Assembly (NCBI GenBank): GCA_902496275.1
Contig: CABVAC010000026.1
Coordinates: 1 to 25,536, forward strand
Direction: 5' to 3'
Source of the DNA: an uncultured Collinsella sp.
GTDB lineage: Bacteria; Actinomycetota; Coriobacteriia; Coriobacteriales; Coriobacteriaceae
DNA length: 25,536 bases
Made by a program: the position numbers and the translations under genes. The stretch's first letter is position 1; each line of letters opens with the position of its first letter. The notes under the pieces were generated by a model. That model saw only the letters and a program-made list of their open reading frames with translations. It was not told the origin of the DNA and made no database searches. Positions 1 to 6,985 of the stretch are shown one piece after another.

Positions 1-16
1 TCCGTACATGTACGGA
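1..16. repeat. Perfect 16-bp palindrome at window edge
   Basis: TCCGTACATGTACGGA reads the same on both strands. It may be an operator or part of a structure cut by the window edge. A second, 11-nt palindrome, TTGATAATCAA, lies at 43-53. No gene is visible between them and the first tRNA promoter. Confidence 0.4.
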
Positions 17-89
17 TGAATGTGGGAGGTGTTCGGATAAGGTTGATAATCAAGGATTACCGCTCCGTAAAAATTTTTCAAATTGTTGC

Positions 90-118
90 TTGACCCATCG
101 GGGGCTCGCGTGCATAAT
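90..118 (+). promoter_or_regulatory. Promoter of tRNA-Arg copy 1
   Basis: A -35 box TTGACC (90-95) and a -10 box CATAAT (113-118) are separated by 17 bp. The -10 ends 12 nt before the mature tRNA, as expected for a short tRNA leader. The same boxes and spacing recur before copy 2. Confidence 0.75.
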
Positions 119-130
119 AATCCGTGCGTT

Positions 131-207
131 GCGGCGTTACCTCAGCTGGATAGAGGGTCTGACTACGAATCAGAACGTCATAGGTTCGAATCCTATACGC
201 CGCACCA
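131..207 (+). tRNA. tRNA-Arg (anticodon ACG), copy 1
   Basis: This is a 77-nt cloverleaf with an encoded CCA end. The acceptor strands GCGGCGT and ACGCCGC pair fully. The anticodon loop CTACGAA gives anticodon ACG, which is probably deaminated to ICG and reads CGU, CGC and CGA. The T-arm has the standard TTCGAAT loop. The gene is identical to the copy at 365-441. It has its own promoter and terminator, so it is a single-gene transcription unit. Confidence 0.96.
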
Positions 208-218
208 ATTGAGTTTTA

Positions 219-245
219 AGCCTCCGGAAACGGGGGCTTTTTTAT
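219..245 (+). terminator. Terminator of tRNA-Arg copy 1
   Basis: An 8-bp stem (AGCCTCCG pairing with CGGGGGCT, one G-U pair) with a GAAA loop is followed by a T run. It starts 12 nt after the tRNA CCA end. Confidence 0.9.
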
Positions 246-323
246 ATCGCGATGCGTCGAAGATCGCGCCAAGTGCTCCAATTGAGTAAAAATCAAATTC
301 AATAACTTTTTTTGAAAAAACGC

Positions 324-352
324 TTGACCATTATTCAGTCCATGTGCATAAT
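324..352 (+). promoter_or_regulatory. Promoter of tRNA-Arg copy 2
   Basis: A -35 box TTGACC (324-329), a 17-bp spacer and a -10 box CATAAT (347-352) match the copy 1 promoter. The shared TGCATAATAATC around the -10 indicates that the promoter was duplicated with the gene. Confidence 0.75.
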
Positions 353-364
353 AATCAGCAAGTC

Positions 365-441
365 GCGGCGTTACCTCAGCTGGATAGAGGGTCTGACTAC
401 GAATCAGAACGTCATAGGTTCGAATCCTATACGCCGCACCA
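365..441 (+). tRNA. tRNA-Arg (anticodon ACG), copy 2
   Basis: This 77-nt tRNA is identical to copy 1 through the encoded CCA and has the same ACG anticodon. Promoter boxes, gene and terminator stem are all conserved between the two units, while the linking DNA differs. This suggests an older unit duplication with purifying selection or gene conversion on the functional parts. Confidence 0.96.
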
Positions 442-451
442 ATCGAACTTG

Positions 452-480
452 AAGCCTCCGGCAACGGGGGCTTTTCTTTT
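452..480 (+). terminator. Terminator of tRNA-Arg copy 2
   Basis: AGCCTCCG pairs with CGGGGGCT around a GCAA loop and is followed by CTTTTCTTTT. The stem is the same as in copy 1 with a different tetraloop. Confidence 0.88.
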
Positions 481-626
481 ACGTAAGCACCGCATGGATT
501 CGAACCTCGGTCGAGGCGCGGGCGTAAAGCGGACTATTTCCTGTCGACTCGTGTAAGATTTCGAGTAGGTGTCGCGGCCCATCCGTGACCACTCCTTCTT
601 CAAGCGACCGATCAGGGTGATACTTC

Positions 627-3068
627 GTGGCAGAGCGTCCGACATACAAGCTCAGGTTTCTCGATCCCAAGAAGCGCTTTCCGGCGATGCCCGAGCAGCC
701 TGCGGGGCGCTCATATGGCGTGGTCTGGAAACTCTTTGGCGAGGACCCGCATGAATCATGCTATGTCGTCGAATTCGTCGGCAAAAGCCATGTGTCGCTT
801 TTGGGCTACGTGAGCGTTTCGGGTGAGGTCTATAAGGTGGACCGTCCCGTTAACGAAGTATCGCTGCCCGACGATCCCGACATGCAGCTGATTCTTGACG
901 AGTCCGATTCCAACATCGGTGAGATTGCAGTCAGGGGTACCGATGGGACGATGCGCTCCCGGGCGCGAGTCATCGGCTCTCCCGAAGGCCCCATGCGCGA
1001 GCAGTCCGACCACGAGACATGGAATTCGACCCGCGCCCTTCCTTACGGCGAGTTCATGGCCTCGATGTTCTTGCGCTACGTGATATTTGCCAACTCCGAA
1101 AGCGCTATTGCGAACACGGCGGGCGTCGACGGTCTCGATGCGGACATGCAAAACGTTGTCGACAAAATAAAGCTCGTAAAGTTGCCCGAGCCGGTCGAGG
1201 TGTTTTTGGGCTTTAACACGGCACCGCTACCTGACGCTATCGAGACGCTGCTCTACCGTGTCGACCATGCCGAGAATCCGAGCGGTATCGAGCGTTATGC
1301 GGCCGCCCTTATGAGCGAGGTCGACTTGCCCCGACTGCGCACCATCGCCGCCAAGTCCGAGATGAGCCTGGCTCGCATCGATCGCTCAAAGCTTTTCTAT
1401 CTCAATTTTGATCGTAGCCTGCTGGACCAGGACGAGATTGACATGCTGCTTGCCATCGAGTGCCGTCTCAACCGCCTCTCTGGCATCCTCGAGCGCATCG
1501 GGGCCGGATTGGCCCCTGCGGCATCCTCGCCGAGCCTTGAGGGCTGCGCGCTCTTTGATGCGTGGCATATCGCCAAGACGACCAACGATGTTCCCCGACT
1601 GCTCGATACGGCCTCGAGCGATAACCCGTGGGGCAAACCGGGTACGGTGGCTTGCCAGCCGGGCGGTGAGTGGGATGTGCGTACCCGCTTCGCGCGTATT
1701 GTCGAGGCGCTTAACGTGGTCACACGGCTCGACTATACCTATCGGGCAAACGTTGCCGAGGGGATTATGCTCGTTCGGTTTGGGCGGTCTGTCGTTGATG
1801 CCATGCCGCAACGTGAATACGACGCTCAGGATGACGCCTGGCGCGAGCTGGACGAGGACATGCGCGCGATCTGGGCCGCGGAGCACGATGCGCGCGTGGC
1901 ACTTACGCTTGCGACAGCGTGTTTTGCCGCGGGCACCTGCATCACGCGCTGCTATGTGCAGATTGCTGCTCCCGACAGTGAGCAGGGCGAGCGCGTTGTC
2001 GCAACGTATTTCTTTGGGCGCGCGGCCTATCTGGCCGATTGCGTGCCTGTCGCCAAGGATCTTGAGAGCATGGACATGGACGATATGCCGTGCAAGCGTG
2101 TGCTTGAGGCGTATGAGTCAACCGCTCCGGAGACGATTGAGCCTGCGGAGGTTCATGCTCGTCCGCGTGATGACCATCGCACACTGCCGCCGGCGCTGCG
2201 CGATCTGCTGCTTGCCGATACGGCTGACGAGTTGGAGGTCATGGAAGAGGACGACGATCCATACGTGGCCCGCGTTGTTGAATTGCGCGAGCAGGCAAAA
2301 GTCGACCGTACAGGTGCCTTTGAAGGCTTTTCCCGTCTTGTCGAGGAGTTGGAGGCTAAGTGCGCCGTCGCCGAGCTTTTGGCGACAGGTCCGGTTCAAA
2401 CGCAGTTTTGCGATAACCAGCTGGTACGCATGGTGCTACCGGTGTTGGAAGAAGACCGCTCTGTGCGAATCCTTCGTGCGCCCGATGCGCTGTACTTTGC
2501 CCAGCACGAGATCTGCAGCTTTTACGCCGAGCAAGAGGACTTTGAACGAGCACTGCCCGAGGTGCGCCATCTTTACGATCTGGCACGCTCGTCCATGCAA
2601 TCGCACTTTGCGCTCATCAACGTGCTTGCGCGTCTGGAGCGCTTTGACGAGATTATCGAGGTGGCGCGCCACGGCCTACGTATTGCCAGCGATCGTTCTG
2701 CAATCGGCTACCTGTTCTATCGCTTGGCGTTTGCCTATTGGAATTGCGATCAGCTCGACCTGGCGCTGGCTTGTTACCGTCTGGTGCCGCGCGGCGAGGA
2801 GTCGGGCAGTAGCGCGCTGGAAGAAATGCAGGGCCTTATGAATGAGATGGGCGTCAGCGAGCCTCCGACGTTCGAGGAGGCGGTCGAGACCATCCGCAAG
2901 GCTGGACTCGAGCTGCCGCCAGTGTCCGCCGTGACGAATCAGCTGGCAGATGCCGCTGTGCAACTGGTCGACAACGGCTTCTTTTTCCTGGCACGCGGTT
3001 GCATCTTCCAAATGTGGCGCACCATGGGCAACGACGAGCTCGGCTCCCTCAACCGCTCGCTGGGGTAG
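627..3068 (+). CDS. Unassigned 813-aa protein with C-terminal TPR-like helices
   Basis: I do not recognise a family for the whole protein. The reading frame is long, open and acidic, with no signal peptide and no membrane segment, so it is probably cytoplasmic. The first 100 or so residues look rich in beta strand. Residues about 530-545 are strongly acidic (VMEEDDDP). Residues about 622-740 contain amphipathic helix pairs of TPR type, such as the stretches around FALINVLARLERFDEII and YLFYRLAFAYWNCDQLDLAL, which suggests protein-protein contacts. The start is GTG at 627, preceded by AGGGTGA at about 7 nt; a later ATG near 687 is possible. It stands alone between tRNA genes, with no operon partner. 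The tail of 185 nt upstream shows no clear promoter. Its function is unknown. Confidence 0.85.
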   Translation: MAERPTYKLRFLDPKKRFPAMPEQPAGRSYGVVWKLFGEDPHESCYVVEFVGKSHVSLLGYVSVSGEVYKVDRPVNEVSLPDDPDMQLILDESDSNIGEIAVRGTDGTMRSRARVIGSPEGPMREQSDHETWNSTRALPYGEFMASMFLRYVIFANSESAIANTAGVDGLDADMQNVVDKIKLVKLPEPVEVFLGFNTAPLPDAIETLLYRVDHAENPSGIERYAAALMSEVDLPRLRTIAAKSEMSLARIDRSKLFYLNFDRSLLDQDEIDMLLAIECRLNRLSGILERIGAGLAPAASSPSLEGCALFDAWHIAKTTNDVPRLLDTASSDNPWGKPGTVACQPGGEWDVRTRFARIVEALNVVTRLDYTYRANVAEGIMLVRFGRSVVDAMPQREYDAQDDAWRELDEDMRAIWAAEHDARVALTLATACFAAGTCITRCYVQIAAPDSEQGERVVATYFFGRAAYLADCVPVAKDLESMDMDDMPCKRVLEAYESTAPETIEPAEVHARPRDDHRTLPPALRDLLLADTADELEVMEEDDDPYVARVVELREQAKVDRTGAFEGFSRLVEELEAKCAVAELLATGPVQTQFCDNQLVRMVLPVLEEDRSVRILRAPDALYFAQHEICSFYAEQEDFERALPEVRHLYDLARSSMQSHFALINVLARLERFDEIIEVARHGLRIASDRSAIGYLFYRLAFAYWNCDQLDLALACYRLVPRGEESGSSALEEMQGLMNEMGVSEPPTFEEAVETIRKAGLELPPVSAVTNQLADAAVQLVDNGFFFLARGCIFQMWRTMGNDELGSLNRSLG

Positions 3069-3091
3069 GCGAAGCCTCCAAGGAGGAAAGG

Positions 3092-3106
3092 ATGCTAGGC
3101 AATTAG
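3092..3106 (+). other. Four-codon mini-ORF with strong Shine-Dalgarno
   Basis: AGGAGG at 3081-3086 sits 5 nt before ATG CTA GGC AAT TAG (MLGN). GAGGAAA (3083-3089) can pair with TTTCCTC (3111-3117), which would hide the ribosome site. It lies between the 813-aa gene and the tRNA-Ser promoter. It may be chance or the relic of a lost gene start. Confidence 0.25.
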
Positions 3107-3117
3107 AAAATTTCCTC

Positions 3118-3146
3118 TTGCCCATCCTTGGCTGTTTGGTTACTAT
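3118..3146 (+). promoter_or_regulatory. Promoter of tRNA-Ser
   Basis: A -35-like TTGCCC (3118-3123), a 17-bp spacer and a -10-like TACTAT (3141-3146) end 14 nt before the mature tRNA. The arrangement matches the tRNA-Arg promoters, although the boxes are weaker. Confidence 0.55.
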
Positions 3147-3160
3147 AGAACGGCTGTTAC

Positions 3161-3251
3161 GGAGAGCTGACCGAGAGGCCGAAGGTGCTCGCCTGCTAAG
3201 CGAGTATGCCCCAAAAGGGCATCTGGGGTTCGAATCCCCAGCTCTCCGCCA
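3161..3251 (+). tRNA. tRNA-Ser (anticodon GCT)
   Basis: This is a 91-nt class II tRNA with an encoded CCA. The acceptor strands GGAGAGC and GCTCTCC pair fully. The anticodon loop CTGCTAA gives GCT, which reads AGC and AGU. The long variable arm (TGCCCC paired with GGGCA) is typical of serine tRNAs. The T-arm TGGGG-TTCGAAT-CCCCA is perfect. It has its own promoter and terminator. Confidence 0.96.
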
Positions 3252-3265
3252 GTTTAACTTTAAAG

Positions 3266-3292
3266 AAGGGTCCCATCGGGGGCCCTTTTTTA
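3266..3292 (+). terminator. Terminator of tRNA-Ser
   Basis: AGGGTCCC pairs with GGGGCCCT-type bases across a short loop and is followed by a run of T. It begins 15 nt after the tRNA. Confidence 0.88.
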
Positions 3293-3309
3293 TTATCGAG
3301 AAAGGGCGC

Positions 3310-3326
3310 TGGGGATTCGAACCCTC
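3310..3326 (-). repeat. Inverted relic of a tRNA 3' end (T-arm)
   Basis: On the minus strand this reads GGGTTCGAATCCCCAGC, identical over 17 nt to the T-arm and acceptor start of the tRNA-Ser at 3161-3251, but inverted. No cloverleaf exists upstream of it on that strand, where the carboxypeptidase terminator sits instead. It is best read as a truncated tRNA copy, not a gene. Confidence 0.5.
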
Positions 3327-3360
3327 AAAAAAAGGAGGCATCCTTTCGGACACCTCCTTT
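3326..3360 (-). terminator. Terminator of the carboxypeptidase gene
   Basis: On the minus strand GGAGGTGTCC, loop GAAA and GGATGCCTCC are followed by seven T. It lies about 25 nt past the stop codon at 3385. Confidence 0.9.
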
Positions 3361-3384
3361 CAGCGAGTGTATTGTTCTTCGATC

Positions 3385-4725
3385 TTACATCTCGGGCGCC
3401 TTGGCTACGGTCTCGCTCTCGGCTGTGAGCGGGCGGTTGTCGATGCGGCGGCCCAGGCGGTCGAGCTTCACAAGGAGCCACTCAATGGGATTCGGCCCTG
3501 CGCCTTCCTCGTCGGCAACCAGGTCCATAACGGCGATTTTGGTGCCGTCCTGCTTGAGTGTAACGCTGCCCACCTTGTCGCCCACATGCACCGTGCCCGA
3601 AAGATCGTCGTAGCTAACCTTTTCGGTCACCTCGCCGGCAAGAGAAAACACGGTCGCTTGCGCCGTGGGATCGGCGAGCGTGGCGTCGATTGTCTTATCC
3701 GTCCAGTCGGTTTGACTAATGCGTGCCATAAGCGGGTTGCCGTTGGCGGTCTTTTCTTGCGTGTTGGCGATTGCGACCGTCACCTTGTGACCGTAGTACC
3801 AGTTGGCAAGGGTGGCGGTATCGGTAAAGCGCTGATCGGTGGTGGTGGAGTTCAAAATAACGGTGTAGATCTCGTCGCCGTCGCGGTTGTAGGCGCTCGT
3901 AAAGCAATAGCCCGCGTCGTCGGTGGTGCCGGTCTTGCCGCCGATGTTGCCATCTTGGCCCAGCAAATAGTTATGCGTGTCCATGGAATGCGAATGGTCG
4001 GTGCCGTCGGCGCCCGTGACCTCGATCCAGGAATCCTCGCTCGCTACGACCTCGCGGATCGTGTCGTTTTTCATGGCCTCCTGCATCATCAGCGCTACGT
4101 CGTGTGCGGTTGAGTGCATATTGCCAGCCCACTCATCAAAGTCCAGACCATGCGGGTTTTCAAAAAGCGTACCGGTACAGCCGAGCTTCTTAGCGCGCTC
4201 GTTCATGGCCTTCACAAATGTGGCCTCGGCGTCTTTGGTCTTGGGGTCGATCTTCTTGCCCACATATTCGGCGAGCACGATGGCGGCGTCGTTGCCCGAG
4301 GGAATCATCAGACCGCGTAGTGCCTGCTCCACGGTAAGCTCGTCGCCTTCGAGCAAGCCGGCGGTCGAATTACCCACGGTGGCTGCGGCGTTGCTCACCG
4401 TGACCTTCTCGTCCATCTTGCAATTCTCGACGGTTAGGATTGCGGTCATGACCTTGGTGATCGAGGCGATTTTGACCTGCTCATCGGCGCCGCGCCCATA
4501 GTAGACGGTACCGTCTTTGCCCATGACGAGGGCATTGGTCGCATCGATATCGGGCAGGTTTTCGGCCGTGATGCCGCGCGCATCGGCGGTTTTGCCGCAA
4601 ACATTGTCGGTCGTGAGCACTTGGGCGCCGGCGACGGTGGGCGCGCCAGCGGCAAGGGCGATAGCGCAGACAAAGCCGGCGGCAAGCTGGGCTGAGCGCT
4701 TTGCAAAAGAGGTGAGGGACTTCAC
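3385..4725 (-). CDS. Serine-type D-Ala-D-Ala carboxypeptidase (PBP5/DacF-like)
   Basis: This enzyme should trim the terminal D-Ala from peptidoglycan pentapeptide stems outside the membrane. Starting at the GTG at 4725 gives 446 aa with a clean signal peptide: KSLTSFAKR basic end, hydrophobic core and likely cleavage after A34 (VAGA before QV). The three penicillin-binding motifs are present in order: S88-I-T-K91, S143-G-N, and K264-T-G. This is the peptidase S11 pattern. The C-terminal beta domain ends in an amphipathic stretch around PIEWLLVKLDRLGRRI that could anchor it to the membrane, as in PBP5. The frame stays open up to a TTG at 4836, but that start would bury the signal peptide behind 37 residues and overlap a minus-strand -10 (4765-4770), so 4725 is preferred. 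It is divergent from the VanRS-like pair. Confidence 0.9.
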   Translation of the reverse strand: MKSLTSFAKRSAQLAAGFVCAIALAAGAPTVAGAQVLTTDNVCGKTADARGITAENLPDIDATNALVMGKDGTVYYGRGADEQVKIASITKVMTAILTVENCKMDEKVTVSNAAATVGNSTAGLLEGDELTVEQALRGLMIPSGNDAAIVLAEYVGKKIDPKTKDAEATFVKAMNERAKKLGCTGTLFENPHGLDFDEWAGNMHSTAHDVALMMQEAMKNDTIREVVASEDSWIEVTGADGTDHSHSMDTHNYLLGQDGNIGGKTGTTDDAGYCFTSAYNRDGDEIYTVILNSTTTDQRFTDTATLANWYYGHKVTVAIANTQEKTANGNPLMARISQTDWTDKTIDATLADPTAQATVFSLAGEVTEKVSYDDLSGTVHVGDKVGSVTLKQDGTKIAVMDLVADEEGAGPNPIEWLLVKLDRLGRRIDNRPLTAESETVAKAPEM

Positions 4726-4764
4726 AGATTTCGCTTTCGACGGGATGGTCTCTTCTGAAACTAG

Positions 4765-4770
4765 AGTATA
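4765..4770 (-). promoter_or_regulatory. Candidate -10 box for the carboxypeptidase gene
   Basis: TATACT on the minus strand lies 40 nt before the preferred GTG start. The position 17 bp upstream (TGATCG) is a poor -35, so the promoter may need an activator; the adjacent VanR-like regulator is a candidate by position only. Confidence 0.35.
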
Positions 4771-4896
4771 TCGTTTGCCGGCGTCGGCGATCATCGCGTG
4801 CGTGCGTGGCCCACATCCGCGTTCGAACGGGCACAAGGGTGCTTAAGACCGACTTAATCACCCACGCTTGTTGTGTGTGGCGTGCGTCGCCTCAGG

Positions 4897-4902
4897 CATA
4901 AT
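4897..4902 (+). promoter_or_regulatory. Candidate -10 box for the VanRS-like operon
   Basis: CATAAT lies 21 nt before the start codon at 4923. TTG-containing sequence at 4868-4876 is spaced 20 bp or more, so the -35 is unclear. Confidence 0.3.
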
Positions 4903-4922
4903 GGAGCGCGAGAGGAGCACGC

Positions 4923-5618
4923 ATGAACGAGCGCATACTGGTAGTTGATGACGAAAAGGCCATCGCCGACTTGGTTGGCATCTACCTTACAAAAGAGGGC
5001 TTTGATGTCCAGATTGCCTATAGCGGGGCCGATGCTGCCAAGGCGATTTTGGAGCAGGAGTTCGATTTGGCGCTGCTAGATGTCATGCTGCCCGATATCG
5101 ATGGGTTTGAGCTGCTGCGTACGATCCGTTCCAGCCATACCTATCCCGTGATCATGCTGACGGCGCGCGATGCCCAGCAAGACAAGATCGGGGGCCTTTC
5201 GCTTGGCGCGGACGATTACGTGGTTAAGCCGTTCCGTCCGCTGGAGCTCATCGCGCGCGTGCACGCTCAGCTTCGCCGCTACACCAGCTACGGTAGCCGT
5301 GCACAGGCGGCCGAGTCGCCGACCATTCAGCTCGACGGCTTGGAGATCAACCGCGACGCTCGTTCCGTGACGGTGGACGGTGCACCGGTACGCCTCACAC
5401 CCACCGAGTATTCAATCTTGCTGTATCTGGTCGAGCATCGCGGCAGCGTGGTGGCCGTGGAGGACCTGTTCCGCGCGGTGTGGAGCGAGGATTTTATGCC
5501 CGGCTCCAACAATACGGTGATGGTGCACATTCGCCACTTGCGCGAAAAAATCGGCGACGACGCACAAAAGCCACGCTTTATCAAAAACGTCTGGGGCGTC
5601 GGCTACATCATCGAATAG
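4923..5618 (+). CDS. OmpR-family response regulator, VanR-like
   Basis: This 231-aa DNA-binding regulator should be phosphorylated by the kinase encoded next door and bind promoter DNA. The receiver domain (about 1-115) has acidic residues D9 and D10, phosphoacceptor D53 in LLDVMLPD, T80 and K102 in VVKPF. The winged-helix output domain (about 130-231) has the usual RLTPTEYSILLYL and HIRHLREKIG segments and ends in VWGVGYIIE. ATG at 4923 follows AGAGGAG at good spacing. The partner kinase strongly resembles VanS, which is the reason for the VanR-like label. No vanHAX genes are present, so it more likely senses cell-wall stress than confers glycopeptide resistance. The kinase starts 25 nt after its stop codon, so the two are probably cotranscribed. 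Confidence 0.93.
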   Translation: MNERILVVDDEKAIADLVGIYLTKEGFDVQIAYSGADAAKAILEQEFDLALLDVMLPDIDGFELLRTIRSSHTYPVIMLTARDAQQDKIGGLSLGADDYVVKPFRPLELIARVHAQLRRYTSYGSRAQAAESPTIQLDGLEINRDARSVTVDGAPVRLTPTEYSILLYLVEHRGSVVAVEDLFRAVWSEDFMPGSNNTVMVHIRHLREKIGDDAQKPRFIKNVWGVGYIIE

Positions 5619-5643
5619 CGCCTTTGATAGTGGGGAAGTGGAT

Positions 5644-6882
5644 ATGACAAAAGACGATAGGCAGGCATTCGAGGTACCCGATCGGCTCTTTGAATACGTG
5701 AGGTCGGTCGTCGACAACCGCGCGCTTGCAACGGTGCTGCTCTTTTTGCTGAGCCTGCTGCTGATTGGCATCGACAACATCGCCGGAATCTTGACGGTGC
5801 TGCTTGCCGGCTTTTTGCTGATCGATCGATTTGAGATCGTGCGCCGCTGCATGGTGATTGGCGGCGCCGCGTGGGCCATGACGTTGGCGATTGGCGCCAT
5901 GGCGCTCGGCGGCATCGAAGGGCCGGTGCTGTTCGATGCCGGCTTTGTATTCAACATGCTTGGCTTTGTGCTGGCGCTTGCCGCGTGCGTGCTGTTCTTG
6001 TGTGGCCGCGCCCTGTACTACCAGGGCTACGAACAGGGCGAGCAGCATGCCGATTGTGTGCTGGCCGCTCGTATTCAAGATCGCCTGATCGATCACCCCG
6101 ACACCTGGGACAACATCGACGGCGACTTCTTGGAGGTCGAGGGCGCCCTTAACCGCGTGCGTGACCGTGAGCGCAAGGTGCAACAGGCCTTGCGTGACGA
6201 GTCGCATCGCAAGGACGATCTGGTCACGTACTTGGCACATGACCTACGCACCCCGCTTGCCAGTGTGGTGGGCTATCTTTCGCTGCTGCAAGAGGCTCCT
6301 GAGCTGCCGGTTGAGCAACGTGCGCACTTTACGGGCGTGGCTCTCGACAAGGCGCACCGGCTCGATGCACTCATCGAAGAGTTCTTCGATATCACACGCT
6401 TTGACTTCCACGATATCGTGCTCACGCGCGGCTATGGTGATCTTGGGTTGCTGCTGGCTCAGGTGGCTGACGAGTTCTATCCCATCCTCAACGAGCAGCA
6501 TAAGGAAGCCCAAGTTGATATCCACGAGGACCTGACGGTGCTCGTGGATGGCGACAAGATGGCTCGCGTGTTCAACAACATCATGAAAAACGCCGTCGCC
6601 TATAGCTATGAGGGCTCGACTATCACGATTGAGGCCGGGCGCCAAGACGATGGCGGCGTGCGCGTTCGCTTTATCAATCAGGGCGATCCTATCCCTGCGG
6701 CTAAGCTCAAGGTGATCTTTGAGAAGTTCTATCGCCTGGATGCGGCGCGTGCGACCAATCGCGGTGGTGCCGGTCTGGGCCTTGCTATTGCCAAGGAGAT
6801 CATCGCGGCACACGGCGGTACCGTTGCATGTGAATCGACGCCCGAACACACGATATTCACCATCGAGCTGCCCGCCGCATAG
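5644..6882 (+). CDS. Membrane sensor histidine kinase, VanS-like
   Basis: This 412-aa kinase has four likely membrane helices (about 27-42, 44-60, 70-90, 97-121) in place of the usual two with an outside loop, so its sensor is probably within the membrane. Next come a linker, a HisKA domain with H199 in TYLAHDLRTPLASVVGYLSL, and a catalytic domain with the N box (FNNIMKNAVAYS), an F box (FEKFYRLD) and a G box (GGAGLGLAIAKEII). The HisKA segment, the TRFD segment after it and the N box closely recall VanS from memory. The ATG at 5644 is chosen because GGGGA lies 7 nt before it; the GTG at 5638 is too near that site. It follows the VanR-like gene and lies opposite a D,D-carboxypeptidase, which fits a cell-wall role. 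Confidence 0.92.
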   Translation: MTKDDRQAFEVPDRLFEYVRSVVDNRALATVLLFLLSLLLIGIDNIAGILTVLLAGFLLIDRFEIVRRCMVIGGAAWAMTLAIGAMALGGIEGPVLFDAGFVFNMLGFVLALAACVLFLCGRALYYQGYEQGEQHADCVLAARIQDRLIDHPDTWDNIDGDFLEVEGALNRVRDRERKVQQALRDESHRKDDLVTYLAHDLRTPLASVVGYLSLLQEAPELPVEQRAHFTGVALDKAHRLDALIEEFFDITRFDFHDIVLTRGYGDLGLLLAQVADEFYPILNEQHKEAQVDIHEDLTVLVDGDKMARVFNNIMKNAVAYSYEGSTITIEAGRQDDGGVRVRFINQGDPIPAAKLKVIFEKFYRLDAARATNRGGAGLGLAIAKEIIAAHGGTVACESTPEHTIFTIELPAA

Positions 6883-6903
6883 CCAGCGTGCCCTTACAAA
6901 CAC

Positions 6904-6909
6904 TTGACA
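6904..6909 (+). promoter_or_regulatory. Consensus -35 box upstream of pstB
   Basis: TTGACA is a perfect -35. The best nearby -10 (TATGAG at 6925-6930) is spaced only 15 bp. An inverted repeat, ATCGATA (6945-6951) with TATCGAT (6964-6970), lies between it and the gene and could be a regulator site. Confidence 0.35.
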
Positions 6910-6985
6910 ATGCGCTCACGTGCATATGAGCCGCGATTTCTACTATCGATACTGCTGAATTGATATCGATGTGGAGGTATGCGGT

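Noticed and set aside
481..530. Possible tRNA on the minus strand ending near 488
   Set aside because: A T-loop-like TTCGAATCC is present, but the T-stem has a mismatch and no anticodon or D arm can be folded upstream.
83..556. Small frames over the two tRNA-Arg genes
   Set aside because: Their coding content is the tRNA sequence itself (both contain the same peptide), so they are not genes.
1408..2841. 477-codon frame on the + strand inside the 813-aa gene
   Set aside because: It is the shifted frame of the longer gene, rich in Arg, Ser, Trp and Cys, with no ribosome site.
2950..4113. 387-codon + strand frame
   Set aside because: It crosses the end of the 813-aa gene, the tRNA-Ser and its terminator, and the carboxypeptidase antisense, so it cannot be a real gene.
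4923..6882. Glycopeptide-resistance (van) operon
   Set aside because: Regulator and kinase are VanRS-like, but no VanH, VanA/B-type ligase or VanX is present, and the nearby enzyme is a penicillin-binding-type S11 carboxypeptidase, not VanY or VanX.
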